Origin: Hawksworthiomyces lignivorus
Lineage: Eukaryota; Ascomycota; Sordariomycetes; Ophiostomatales; Ophiostomataceae
DNA length: 64,000 nt
Direction of reading: 5' to 3'
Assembly (NCBI GenBank): GCA_002917075.1
Contig: NTMA01000078.1
Coordinates: forward strand, 70,874 to 134,873
The notes under the pieces were generated by a model. It did not search any database. It saw only the letters and a list, made by a program, of their open reading frames with translations, and was not told the DNA's origin. Shown here in pieces: positions 22,214-33,125 of this stretch. Positions within the stretch are counted from its first letter, which is position 1; the number at the start of each line of letters is the position of its first letter. Made by a program: the position numbers and the translations under genes.

Positions 22214-24452
22214 TCAACTAGAGCCAGCTGTACTGTCTTCGGTGCCGGCTGCAGCGGCCTCTGGAAGCTTCTCCTCGGAGATGCTGTCTCGACCAGCCAC
22301 AGATTCCGAAATCGGCTCAGGGGCCGTCAGGGAAGCACCTGTAGATGCTGGTTCTAGCTCAGGAGCCTCGCTATCCGTTATATGTGCTGGTTTGACACCT
22401 TCAGGAGCAGTTGATTCTGATGCTGTGGCTGCTTCTACTTCTGGAGCCGCAGGCTCTGCTGCGGTTTTAGGCCCCAGATCTTCAGTTTTGAGACTTGCAG
22501 GCTCCACAGCTGACACTGTGTCAGGCTCTGTTGCTGTCTTTGGTGAAGGCTGTGTTACAGGCACGGATTCCACCTCGGGTGCTGGTGCTAGCTCTGGCTC
22601 AAGCACTGCCTCTGGCTCCGACTTCGGATCGGTGATCGGCTTCCCTTCTGAAGCAACTCCCGACGCCGCCTCAAGGTCGCCTTTCGAGAGAGATTCAGTT
22701 GCAGCGATGGGCTCCTCGGTAGACTGGGTCAGAAGTCCATGTGAAGCCTCCTGCTTGGATGCGGATACTGGTTCGGTCATAAGCTCAGGCGCAGGATTTT
22801 GCGCAGTCTCGATTGCGCCCTTTGATAAATTTTCGGGAATAGCTGCAGATGTAGGCGCAGGTGAGACTGTAGATAAAGCTTCAAGCGCTTTATCAGAATT
22901 AGACGCATCGAGAGCTACCGAGGGAAGCTGAGCGGCATCCGATGCTTGTGTTACTTTCTTTTCAAGCCCTGATTCTGAAACCTCCTTAGCCGCATCCAAC
23001 ATGGGTAGATCTTCTTGCTCATCTTGCGCCGACTCCGAATGCTTTTGCTTCTCCTCTACAACCGCCTCAGCAGATTCTGGCTGTTGCTCTGTTAGTAAAT
23101 CTGCCTCGTGCGCTGGTCCCTCTCCAGAGTGCCCAGGGGCATCGGCCATCAGCTCATCTTTTGGCTCGTTATTGGACACGTTATTGAGCACGGTCTTGAG
23201 TTCATCCAAGGGCTCTTCTTTCGGTACCATGTCTTCATCTTCTTGTTTTGTAGCCCCTCCCTCTGTTGATTCTACTGCCACTTGGTGCTCCCCAACTGTT
23301 GGCAGAGGTAGTTGCTTTGGTGCCGCCTCTGATGTACCTTCAGACGTTCCCGGTGTCTCCGTTGCCGCAGCAGCAGCAGCTGCTGCTGCTGCCGCAGCGG
23401 CGGCTCGGCTGCGCTGTAGGCCAACCGGCAAGACTCCCTTCTTACGGCCCCGACCCACTTTGCCTTTGCGCCTGGGAGGCGGGTTCCGCTTGCGGTTCGG
23501 CGTATTCTGCTGAGTCGGAGGCAAGTCGCGGTTCGAGGCGGGCACCAGAGTCGTCGATACAATTTCGCCATCAACTTGCTGTCCATCCGCAAGCGTGACC
23601 ATTTGCTCGTACGTGTTGCCAGTAGCATCGAGACGACGTACAGTTGCCACTGTAACCATGGGCATACTCAAACTTGTGTTGGCTTGGTTCTCAGCCGTCT
23701 GCTTGGGTGGCAGCACAATGGTGTTCTTGCGCCGCTTAGCCAGGTGCGATGCCATCGGCGACTCGACATCGCGAGGCATCTGCTTCCACACCTTGACGGT
23801 GTAGCCTTCCTTGTTCAGGTGCGGCGCCGAAAGGGCATGGCCCAACTTTTTCTTCTCATTGCTGGTGCTAGAGCTGCCGCCGAGAGTGGGAGCCCCGCTA
23901 TGGCTGCCGTGGTGTTGACCGGTCCCTTGAGCATGGCCGCCGCTGCCAGGATTGCTGGAACCAGCGCCGGATGCAGACTCGGATCGGCCCACTCCCGCTG
24001 CTACAGGCGCACCAGCAGTCGTAGCCGTAGCTGTGGCTGCAGCTGCAGCTGCTGTGCCATCGGCATCCACTTCTTCTTCTTCAACAGGCGCCCGTCTCTT
24101 GTACAACACACCAGACCGCGCAGCACGCAGCAGGTCCTGGGTATGAGGAGCCAAGAGCTGCCAGTCTTTAGGCATACCATACGGTAATTCGTATGCCCAG
24201 CGATTGTTTGTTTTGGATTCGCTGCCGTGCACGGTCTGTGGTGGCTCGATGTTGATCCATTCATGTCGCCATTGGCGGACTGGGAGGCCCTCGAAATCAT
24301 CATGCTCGGGGTAGGTGTTGCGATTGCCTCGCCTTGTCTGCGTGCTTATTCTGAACTGTTTCAAGAGAATGTGGTGTTAGAAAAAGCATCGACCGAAGAG
24401 ATGTGTAGCAAAATGCCGCTAGTGGAAGAGAGAAACATACTGATGGCGCCAT
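22214..24452 (-). CDS. Ala/Glu/Pro-rich basic protein, probably nuclear, not recognised
   Basis: Two exons, 24452-24441 and 24355-22214, give 717 residues. The first exon is only 12 bases (MAPS), followed by an 85-bp intron with GTATGT, CTAAC and ACAG. The first 110 residues look like a real fold or conserved segment: [10 protein letters not shown], then [16 protein letters not shown], then [20 protein letters not shown]. The middle has basic, probably nuclear-localising stretches ([19 protein letters not shown]), followed by an alanine run. The last 350 residues are acidic low-complexity sequence of Ala, Glu, Pro and Ser. The mix of one short conserved region, basic clusters and acidic tail suggests a subunit of a chromatin or transcription complex, but that is inference from composition only. 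The alanine run is coded by GCA/GCT triplets that form an inverted repeat. Confidence 0.78.
23362..23406. repeat. Inverted GCA/GCT triplet repeat in coding DNA
   Basis: On the plus strand a GCA run is followed directly by a GCT run, flanked by matching GCCGC blocks. It forms a near-perfect palindrome that codes for polyalanine on the minus strand and could fold into a hairpin. Confidence 0.8.
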
Positions 24453-25368
24453 GATGCCCGTCGCGTTGCAAGTACTGCCGTCGCGTCAAGGAAATCGGGT
24501 CACCGACGTGGTTCCTGGCGAGATGAGAGTGGCTTATGCACTAGCGCAGAACAGACAGTTTGCTGCGGTTTAAAAACAGTGTGCCAAACGAAATGTCGGT
24601 GGTGAAGCGCCGGTGGCCAACGCTTAGAGGATGAACACAACTCTGCAGAGAACACGCTTCGCGCACGAAGAATCGACGCAGCCTGTCATCCAGATTATAG
24701 AAAGCCGCGCATACACTACCAGAACCAAGCTCCAAAAATTATCGTGAGAATCAGAGCAGGCTCTCGATCTCTGAGGCACAGGTGTCGAAGCGCAAACAGA
24801 AAAGAAACGCGAAAGAAAGCACGTCGCCAAAAATTCAGGTCACGTAGATTAAAACTAGGTGTCCAAAAAAGTTTTAATGAGAAATATAAATGCAATCGCG
24901 TGAAGAGAAGAAAACCACGAAGTGGGAGGTCAACAAACCAAGGGTGTCTACTATTGGATAAAAATGAGAGTTGGGGAGAAGGCTGGCTTGTAAGAACCAA
25001 AAGGCGAAATGAAGCAATTCGCGACATAATTTAGAGAAGGGGGCTAATAGCCCTGCGAAAGTTGCGATTTTGATTGCTTACGTAACATCACGTGTCTGTT
25101 TTATCACAGGCACATCTCTCTGCATCCCAACTTGCGTTCGCGCAACAACCAAGATTTCGCTTCATCTCGCAAGTTAAAATTAAGTTTTCGATATATAAGC
25201 CTTCTAATATATTCACATTAGCTGGAACGTAGATGCTGTTACACGTGTAATTGCTTTGTTTCCAGGTTATGTTACAGAGGTCTTGACTGCGCTACTTCTT
25301 GTTCCTCAACTAGGGATTTATTACGACCAGCTATGAGTGCCCTGGCTTGAGTTTCTGGCACAAACGCT
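24453..25368. other. Intergenic between two minus-strand genes
   Basis: Probably the promoter of the Ala/Glu-rich protein gene and the 3' end of the next gene. Short open frames here show no family features. Confidence 0.55.
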
Positions 25369-28300
25369 TTACAGAAGGATTTTATATATCTTTGAGACCG
25401 CCCACATCTCCATGAAGCGCACAACATCGAGACTCCAATCATGGCAATATTCCCACAGAAAGGTGCCAAGCGCAGTAACAAAGCGCAGATCGACAAGGGT
25501 CGGCCCACAGATGCACCAGTGGTAAGGGGTGAGATTCGGTGCAAAGAGGGATGCGCCAGCTGTGAATATAGCATCGCGGAATGAACTAGAGTGCGTCGGG
25601 ACGTAAGTTGTGCAGCTGTCTGAGGCTTGACTGTACTTGATGACGTAGTGATACAGGTAGCGTTGGGGGCTATCGGCATTGTGATCAAGCCATAGATTGC
25701 GTTCCCCAATGGCGCAAACGAGAACCACAACAGCCATAAAGATGAATACGCAGATAGTCAATTCGGCAAGCTCGTCACGGGGGAAGTCGTGCCATATCGA
25801 AGATGTCAGCTCTCTCTTCGGCGATGGGATTGATGGGAGCGAGAAGGATGTTGTTCCCTGACAGAAACTCGCAGTGGACAACACCGCTGATGGCGCCTCT
25901 AGGGACGAATGCATACCGCTCCCCACAGCTGAAGTTCTCGGTGATGGAGACGATGAAGGCGGTGGTGGAAGGCAAGGTGGGAACCGTTCACCTGGGATTG
26001 GCGACGTGGCTGGCTTGCCACGGATAGTCCGTCTAGTTTGCCAAATATACCTCCCTTGTTTTTTGAGATGTCGACACACAAGTTCCCACAAAATTCTACC
26101 TCCTTGCTCCAGAGTTTCTAAACCCAAAGTCACAAATGTGCTTTTTGCCCATGCACCCACACCATTAAGGTTGGCCCTTTGCTTTCCTATGAGATACAGG
26201 ATGGAAATCATCACATCGAGAATGCTTCTCACGAGTCCAGGTCCAAGAGTCCGTCGTCTTTTAGTGACACAATACAACTGTGCCAGCTCATGTTTCAAGA
26301 GCGGTGAGTGTGGTGAGCATTTCACTTGTGGCGGTGTGTTGAGGAGCCTTTTGGCGTTGTCGATGAACCGTTGCTGTCGCGGGGACCGCGGAGGAGCCAG
26401 GCGTCGTATGTAGAGCTCTCCAAGTCGCGGTGACAGCTTTTGCAGTAGGCGACCAAGCTGTGACAACTGTGGCGACTGGGTTGATTGACATAACCCCGGC
26501 TGCTGTGGCGGTTGCCCGAATCGCACGACTCCAGGCTTCTTCCCGGCCAGCTCTTCTTCTTCACCTCTTCTCTCTCCGCCTGTCGCTCCTTGCTCGAATT
26601 TAATGTCTCTGGCGATTCCATCTTCGTTAGTGATTTTTTGTGACAATGCAAGGTCTTCCCCTTTTTCTCCCCGATCCTTGATAGCAGTTTCATAACCAGT
26701 GTCCTCTGCTTCTTCTTTTGCAGTTCTGTTGTTCGTATTGGTAAAATCTGCACTGTTTATCAAATTGCTATCTTCGCCAGCCCAAAACTCGTCCAAGATC
26801 GAGCCATCAATAAGAACCTTTAGGAAAGCTTGAAGCTTTTGATTTTCTTCCTCCATCTGAATCCGCTCAGCGCGTGCGATATCCCGTTCGTGCGTTAAGT
26901 TCTCGGCCAAATACAGCGCACCATCACGCTCTTCTATTAGCTTGCGCACAGTGCTTTGCATTTCTTGAATAGCTTCCTGGCGAACGTCTTTTATTATTTT
27001 TTCAATCTCACCGGTCGAGGTTGAAATGGAAGAGGTCGGCTGGGAATGAAGGCAGACTGGCGACTCTACATTGTCTGGCGTATATTGCCTCTCAGCTCTG
27101 CGGCTCCAGCCTCCCCTCGCTTCACTCCAATACTCGTCGTCACTGTTGCCTTCATCCTCTTCTTCCACTTCCTGTAGCGCATGACCTTCTTTCAGGCTTT
27201 TATTAAAGTCGTTGATACGGAGCTTCACCCCATTTTGAAAGAGCGTCGAATCTAAGATATCCATGTAACCGGCGCCATCGTCACTTCTCCAGCCTTCAGT
27301 TTTTTGGCCAGTTTGCGGATTGAAATATATTTTGCCTTCTCTGATCCAAGAAGGAGCAGAGACAGCGCCACCTGGAGGCAAAACAGTACGATTCTGCAAC
27401 GTGTTGGATGACGGTTTTCGTACCGCAATGTGGCTAGGCAGAGATGGCGACAAGTCGGCTGCTGATGAGGTGCTGTCCATGGTTCTCTTCTCGTTGGCGA
27501 GCATGAATTTTTGTCCCAGCAACGCAGCCTTTTGATTCTCGTAGTTTACCCTGTGGCGGTTTCGAGAAGAACGAGATAGCAGTCGCACTAGCCTGCCCAC
27601 CGGGCCGAGAGAACCCAAGGAGCCAAGCAATTCTTCTGAAAGAGCATCATATACCTCGGTATTCTTCTGCATCTCAACTATCAACATATCGTTAATGCTC
27701 TTGAGAATGTCGTACAGGTCAATATCTCCAGTCTGTATCATTGGAAGAGATTCGTGCCAATACTTCTGCGGCTTACCAGCTGTACCAGCAGAATTTCCCT
27801 CGGCGGCACTGTTCTCTGCTTCAATATATGTGGTCCCTGTTCTTCTTTCGCGTCCATTACTGTCTCTATGTCCATCACTGTTGCTTATTAGCTGAGATTC
27901 GATTTGGCGAAGGACATCGGCATGTGGTCCAGATTCGACCGTGGCGGATATCCTCTTCCTCTTCCCTCCTGCGGCACCTCCTTCCACCTCGCTGTCTCCC
28001 TGGTCGTCATGGCCGGATACTATCTTTTGTCGACTGGCAACTTGGCCAATTTCGTCCAATTGTAGGTCGCCCCCTCTCAGTAGCTGAGTGTGTGAAGTGT
28101 AGAAGTCTTTACGCGCGAAAGAGTGTGTAGGGTTGTCAAGATCTGAGGTTTGTATGGGCGATATAATCCTAGTTTCTCCGTCTCCTGGAGGTAAGATGTC
28201 ATTGTCCTTGTTATATATGAATGCGGTATGCGTGTTGAGTAAGAACCGCCTTGGTCGTCCTCGTTCTTGAAGTCCTTGACTTTTGATTGGTGATGAGGCT

Positions 28301-28431
28301 TGTGGTTCATCTTGTGACGCCGCCAAAATGCCCGTAGAATTGTTTGTCAAATCAAATATGTCTGTGTCGTCTGCTTTTTTCGTCTTCCCCTCTTCATCGC
28401 AGTTGGACTGGACTGCATCCACCATCGACAA
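25369..28431 (-). CDS. Large coiled-coil protein with C-terminal membrane segment, not recognised
   Basis: One open frame of 1020 residues without visible introns. In order: an acidic start, a basic segment GRPRRFLLNTHTAFIYNKDN at about 55-75, and KRKRIS near 155, a possible nuclear signal. A segment YWHESLPMIQTGDIDLYDIL near 222 and EGKIYFNPQTGQKTEGW near 365 look more ordered than the rest. A coiled coil rich in Glu, Arg and Leu runs from about 470 to 545. Arg/Pro-rich sequence follows, and then one strong membrane segment (LTICVFIFMAVVVLVCAI, about 886-903) near the C-terminus, with about 110 residues after it. The plan recalls nuclear-envelope or spindle-pole-associated membrane proteins, but no family is recognised. 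Unremoved introns cannot be excluded. The start is the first ATG of the frame. Confidence 0.7.
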   Translation of the reverse strand: MSMVDAVQSNCDEEGKTKKADDTDIFDLTNNSTGILAASQDEPQASSPIKSQGLQERGRPRRFLLNTHTAFIYNKDNDILPPGDGETRIISPIQTSDLDNPTHSFARKDFYTSHTQLLRGGDLQLDEIGQVASRQKIVSGHDDQGDSEVEGGAAGGKRKRISATVESGPHADVLRQIESQLISNSDGHRDSNGRERRTGTTYIEAENSAAEGNSAGTAGKPQKYWHESLPMIQTGDIDLYDILKSINDMLIVEMQKNTEVYDALSEELLGSLGSLGPVGRLVRLLSRSSRNRHRVNYENQKAALLGQKFMLANEKRTMDSTSSAADLSPSLPSHIAVRKPSSNTLQNRTVLPPGGAVSAPSWIREGKIYFNPQTGQKTEGWRSDDGAGYMDILDSTLFQNGVKLRINDFNKSLKEGHALQEVEEEDEGNSDDEYWSEARGGWSRRAERQYTPDNVESPVCLHSQPTSSISTSTGEIEKIIKDVRQEAIQEMQSTVRKLIEERDGALYLAENLTHERDIARAERIQMEEENQKLQAFLKVLIDGSILDEFWAGEDSNLINSADFTNTNNRTAKEEAEDTGYETAIKDRGEKGEDLALSQKITNEDGIARDIKFEQGATGGERRGEEEELAGKKPGVVRFGQPPQQPGLCQSTQSPQLSQLGRLLQKLSPRLGELYIRRLAPPRSPRQQRFIDNAKRLLNTPPQVKCSPHSPLLKHELAQLYCVTKRRRTLGPGLVRSILDVMISILYLIGKQRANLNGVGAWAKSTFVTLGLETLEQGGRILWELVCRHLKKQGRYIWQTRRTIRGKPATSPIPGERFPPCLPPPPSSSPSPRTSAVGSGMHSSLEAPSAVLSTASFCQGTTSFSLPSIPSPKRELTSSIWHDFPRDELAELTICVFIFMAVVVLVCAIGERNLWLDHNADSPQRYLYHYVIKYSQASDSCTTYVPTHSSSFRDAIFTAGASLFAPNLTPYHWCICGPTLVDLRFVTALGTFLWEYCHDWSLDVVRFMEMWAVSKIYKILL

Positions 28432-29650
28432 TTCTTACTAGACGTAGGCTAAAAACTAAGACTGGTTTGTGACAATTTCTTCTAAGTCAGAGCTGAGAAG
28501 CGACTCTTTCACGAACAGCACCAGGTCAATTATCAGAGGCAAGTTGCAATTTCAGGCCTCGAACTATTGTGTGATGTTCACACTTGCGCTCAGTTTCTCG
28601 GACAATATAACTCGAAATATGTGCAGGTAAGTAACGAGCAAAGAAATCGGCCTAGACCGAACCCGGAACTTCTTACAAGAGAAACAAAGACATCGTAGAC
28701 AACACCAACATTTCTATGTATGTGCTACAGGGATAAAGACAGCCAAGACGGGTGACTACAATAAAAGGGCATCCAAGAAACTTCTGAAAGAGAAGCAGCA
28801 TGGATTCTAACAACACTTAGCATCTTCTGTGGAGCCTGAGCTGTTTCTTTATCAAGTGAGATGTCGTTCTACTAAATGTAAAGGCGACAATTAACCCGAG
28901 GCTTAGTTGAAAGAAACGAGAGGCAAGCAGTCTTTAATTAAGGCAGGATGAGGAGGGCCATAGCTAAAGAACAAGCGAGGACACATGCTTGTGGTCGCCT
29001 CCGGGATAGCAAGATCGTGCTTTATGGAGTTGAATCAAAACTGAGCTACCTGGCAGAATGAACATCCAGGGATGTCTTAGCCGAAGACAGTGAGGACAAA
29101 AAGTTCTACTGCTTTGTACAAGCAAATCTATCAGCCTACATCCAACTGGCTCGGTTAGAAATAGCAAAAGAACTACTTCATGTGTTTTTCGATAAATTCT
29201 CTCTCCCTTTCAATGAAAAGAAAGAGAAGAGAGATGAATTTCTTCGAAAAAAAAAAAAAAAAAGTTATGGCAGTCTCATTTTACGCAAGGAGTGAAGTCG
29301 GCTGCATAAATTCGCCGTTGCTGACGGCCAAGCAAAAAAACCAGCTATGGGCAAGCCATTTCAGCACAACAGGGTTGGGTGCTCCGTAAATTTTAATAAG
29401 TCCTTTGCGTGCTTCCCCGTGATGTTTTCGTATTTATTTGTGCTAAACAAAGACGAGGCCCTTGCTACATAAGATCGTGACGAAGAAAGGCAATTTTAAA
29501 CAGCAACTGTCACCGATTGCTCCTTTGTTGGGTCATTTACCCAGTCAGAATGGCTGCGGCTTTCCGTCGGCCGCTTTCCGCAACGTCAACGTCTACGTCC
29601 TAAAACAGCACTATTAGAAGCAGCAGTAGCAGCGATGCCACGGGCAGCGC
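28432..29650. other. Intergenic, divergent promoter region
   Basis: Separates the coiled-coil gene and the hydrolase gene, which point away from each other. Contains a poly-A tract near 29250-29265. No coding region supported. Confidence 0.6.
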
Positions 29651-30853
29651 ATGGGCGGCGGCTGCTATACCTTTCCTCACTACTCTACCTCCTCACTGCC
29701 TTCATCTACAGCTTCGTCACTCCAAGAGCGTGACAGCCAGATATGTTCTTTGCCCGATGGCCGCACCCTGGGCTTCTCCGAGTACGGCCACCCGAATGGC
29801 CGGGCTCTTTTTTATTTCCATGGGTTCCCATCATCCCGCCTAGAAGGTAGCGCTCTGGATAAGATGGCGAAGCGCCATAGGCTGCGCGTATTTTGCCTGG
29901 ACCGGCCAGGCTTCGGCCTGTCTACGCTACATCCGGGCCGGCGCGTTATCGACTGGCCGGATGATGTGCTGGATTTCGCTAGGAAGCAGAAATTAACACG
30001 CTTTGGAGTCATGGGAGGCTCTGGAGGTGGTCCATACGTACTGGCATGTGCGCGGAAATTGCCACCGGAGATGGTAACAGGTGTCGGCGTCATGTGCGGA
30101 GCCGGGCCATTTAACGGGAGTGCGGATCCATATATTCCCTGGAAGCTGAGCATTACCGCATTTTTGGTAAAGTACTGGCCGTTTGGTCTGCCGTTGATTA
30201 TTGGCAGCCTGGTAGGGGGTCTTCGCTGGTTGTCACATACTAGCATGGTTACGCGGCGGCTTGATCAGTGGCTCGAAGGCCTCGACGAAATGAAAGAAGA
30301 GAAGGCGAGCCTGAGGAAAACGCAAGAGGAAGCCAAAGGATCGATAGAAAATAAGAACGCTATAGCTGCGAAGGACGCTACAACCAGTGAGATGGCATCG
30401 GTGACCGCAACTTCGAACCAACTAACGAATAAGGACAACGAGGAAGCGCAGCTAGAAGAGGATGAAACAAAGAGAGCAAGCGAAGAGAAGGAAGATGCCA
30501 AAGAAGAAGGCGTCAAGTTGACAATTCAACAGAGGCGAGAACATATGCTACATACGCTCTTTGAAACCTTTGCCCAAGGCCCTGAGGCCACCGTCCAGGA
30601 AGCCGACGTATTATCGCAAGACTGGGGATTCAAATTCGAGGACACTACCTACAACCCCATCATGTTTTGGCACGGCGATAAGTATGTGAACACGCTGCTG
30701 CTGTGGGTCAAGCCCATGATTGACAGGCTGCCACATTCAATTCTCAAAGTGTACAAAGGCAAGACACACTTCAGTATAATAGAGGATGTGGAAGAAATGC
30801 TAGCATACTTCGCAGAGAAAGAGGACGACGAAACATCCAAAAAGACCCATTAA
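29651..30853 (+). CDS. Alpha/beta hydrolase with charged insert
   Basis: Single exon, 400 residues, of the alpha/beta hydrolase fold. The oxyanion region FHGFPSSRLEG is near residues 57-67. The nucleophile elbow GGSGGG places the catalytic serine at 124. The acid is Asp343 in FWHGD and the base is His373 in THFSI, so the triad is complete. Between the cap and the last core strands lies a lysine/glutamate-rich insert at about 215-295, predicted helical and unusual for the fold. Substrate is unknown; proline iminopeptidase-like and esterase-like members share these motifs. There is no clear membrane segment, and the N-terminus is Ser/Thr-rich. The gene converges on NSE4, with 262 bp between the stops. 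Confidence 0.85.
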   Translation: MGGGCYTFPHYSTSSLPSSTASSLQERDSQICSLPDGRTLGFSEYGHPNGRALFYFHGFPSSRLEGSALDKMAKRHRLRVFCLDRPGFGLSTLHPGRRVIDWPDDVLDFARKQKLTRFGVMGGSGGGPYVLACARKLPPEMVTGVGVMCGAGPFNGSADPYIPWKLSITAFLVKYWPFGLPLIIGSLVGGLRWLSHTSMVTRRLDQWLEGLDEMKEEKASLRKTQEEAKGSIENKNAIAAKDATTSEMASVTATSNQLTNKDNEEAQLEEDETKRASEEKEDAKEEGVKLTIQQRREHMLHTLFETFAQGPEATVQEADVLSQDWGFKFEDTTYNPIMFWHGDKYVNTLLLWVKPMIDRLPHSILKVYKGKTHFSIIEDVEEMLAYFAEKEDDETSKKTH

Positions 30854-31115
30854 TCAGCATCATTCGTCGTTCAAGCATAGCCAGCCTGCCACTTCTCTGA
30901 TCCGTGTTGTTTTATCGTCTGTTCACATTACTAGCACTTGGCCGCCTGGCTGAATTGAACTCGGCTCTCAAACTGCAAAGAGCCATTATGGCTCCTATGT
31001 ATATTCTACATCTCCTCTTCTGTATTATTCATAAAGCGTTCTCAATTCTTAGTTTCCCCCCAGAATCATGCAGCGTGAGAATAGCGGCGACCATAAGATA
31101 TGTATAGTAATGATA

Positions 31116-32584
31116 TCAGCTGAACCAAGCTCGACCGCTTGGATGTGTTTGGCCCGACATTTCCCGGTGTGCAATCATAGACTTTTTGATATTGAAAGTC
31201 TGAATCATTTCCCGCCACATGGCCATGTCAAGTGATAAGATCAGCTGGTGCTTGCGAGTGTCTTCCTCGCGGGATCCCTCTTTGGCATTTTCGTTCTCTT
31301 CGTCGGATATTGGATCTGCTCATTCGTCAGTAAGATTTTCTAGAACGCGAACGCGACAAAACCCGAGATGGGGAGGGGGACCCAAAAATACATACAGATC
31401 GATGGCAGGCCGTTGTCATCATATGCCAGTCCGACACGCCCATCACGGACCAAAAAGCTAATGTAAAAAAAGTTCTCTACCGTCTGCGAGAACGAATTCG
31501 GGTTCACGGCAAACCGGATAAGGTCGACGCCTCCGTCACTACGGATGCCGTAGCGATCCATCAACTGCTGGAGCAGTGACCCATCCTCATCGTCCTCCTC
31601 AATTTGCTCGTATGCCTGTTCCACCTTCTTCTGGCCGTGGTCGGCGACCCGGCGCAGTTGCTGCAGAATATCAGTCGCTAGAGCCGTCAGATCGCTGTTC
31701 TGCGAGACACTCAAGTCGCCCGGGCGCAAGACTTGCGGCCGTACTTCCTGCAGCTCATTGAGCCGCAAGGCTGCCGTTCGCTTCCGCATAACTCGCGTTT
31801 TTTCGTCTGCGGACAGAGCCGCCCTCGGTAAGAACCGAGCTAAACCTGGCCGGCGGAGCCGTGGCAGACAGGCATACTGGCCAAAATGCGCCCAATCCAA
31901 CTTCTCGTGACGATCTGCTTCGCTGGATCCATCTGCGTCTTCTGAATCACTAGCCCCTGCACTGTTTGCATCCTCATAACCATTTTGGATGCCATTCGAG
32001 CCCTTTTCCTCGCTGTCCCGGCCCCTCCTGCCACCTCCTCTATGTGCTGCTGCCTCGATTTGACGCCTGCGCTTCTGGGCTCGCGAAAGATCAGGAGAGT
32101 TGATGTCGGTAACTCCGCGGCCAAATCGCATGTAATCCTTGCAACGTGAGACGAAATCTTCAAGGTTAATGCCCGTGTCATCTGTCCGGTCGGCCAGAAA
32201 GTGAGTCGTTCGCTTATACGCGAGTTCGGAAACCCGGATCACGAGCGCTGCATCAGTTACTACCTCTGTCGTCTGCTTCGCTCTCTTTAGCAGGGTCTCC
32301 GACTCATCAAGGACAGAGTGGAGAGCTTCAGCCTTCGCATCGAGGAATTTCGTCTGATCAGTAGTTGTTTGTTTGATAAGCTCGCGGATTTCGCGCTGGA
32401 TCTGTCGGCGGTCTCCGGTGGACTGCTCCGCATCCATATCGTTGTCATAACCTAGCTCATCCCAATCCATGTCTTGCGACATGGAAACACCCCCTTCCAG
32501 AGTGCCGGGCATCTCAGTGCTGCCGTCGTCATAGGCCGAACCACTCATAGGCGGGGCGGGACCACGAGTGTCTAGCCCAGTCAT
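31116..32584 (-). CDS. NSE4: Kleisin subunit Nse4 of the SMC5/6 complex
   Basis: Non-SMC element 4, the kleisin that bridges the Smc5 and Smc6 heads in the DNA-repair and recombination complex in the nucleus. Two exons, 32584-31396 and 31315-31116, give 462 residues. The N-terminal helical part (REIRELIKQTTTDQTKFLD, then VIRVSELAYKRTTHFL) fits the Smc6-neck binding region. The C-terminal winged-helix part has NPNSFSQTVENFFYISFLVRDG, the most conserved stretch of the family, and after the 80-bp intron LSLDMAMWREMIQTFNIKKSMI. The intron splits a codon in phase 1 and restores the family C-terminus; without it the frame would end in unrelated residues. An acidic low-complexity linker lies between about 195 and 225. 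The gene shares a 541-bp divergent promoter region with VPS34. Confidence 0.93.
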
Positions 32585-33125
32585 GGCTTTCTTCGTGTCA
32601 GCAGAAGCGCTCTATACCTATCCACTATAAGCGAAAATGTTATAGAAGTGGTCTAGATAGAGGATTCAGCAAAAAGAGTATTCTAGCTGTCGTCGATCTC
32701 AGTTCTGTCCTTGAGCAAGAAGCAGCTTAAATTGACTATCCGATAAGACGCGCTGATAACATTTTTAATCGCGACTTCCCCCCGCTAAGGGCAACGGGTC
32801 CCTTTGGTCTGGAGAATTCAGGTGTCACTACACGAGGTGCCGCACCTCTTACTTGCATATCGCCCTATCGATAAGAAACTGCAACTACATAATACAGGCA
32901 GCGCGCCTGACAGTACGAACAGCACATAATAGTAGCTTAACCTTGAAGACCTCTCTCGACCTCGTCTCACAAGTAGTCCATCTCGCAGACAGAATCCTCC
33001 AAGACAGCGGGCCAGCATCTCGCTCTCTTGCTCTTCCTCTCTGCCAGCCCCATTTCTGTCGTTTCTATTCGTTTCCCTTTTCCTTCCCTCCCCTCTTGCT
33101 CTTTCTCTGCCTCTGCCGAGCCTTT
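32585..33125. promoter_or_regulatory. Divergent promoter region NSE4/VPS34
   Basis: 541 bp between two starts pointing apart. The VPS34 side is C/T-rich. The VPS34 frame stays open through much of this region, but the sequence there is leader-like. No discrete element is claimed. Confidence 0.5.

Noticed and set aside
22242..22931. Plus-strand Ser/Ala/Gly-rich frame of 229 codons
   Set aside because: It is the shadow of the Ala/Glu/Pro-rich tail of the minus-strand gene.
32853..33125. Upstream extension of VPS34
   Set aside because: The frame is open, but the sequence is Leu/Ser/Phe-rich leader without C2-domain character. MEPFSF at 33126 fits the family start.
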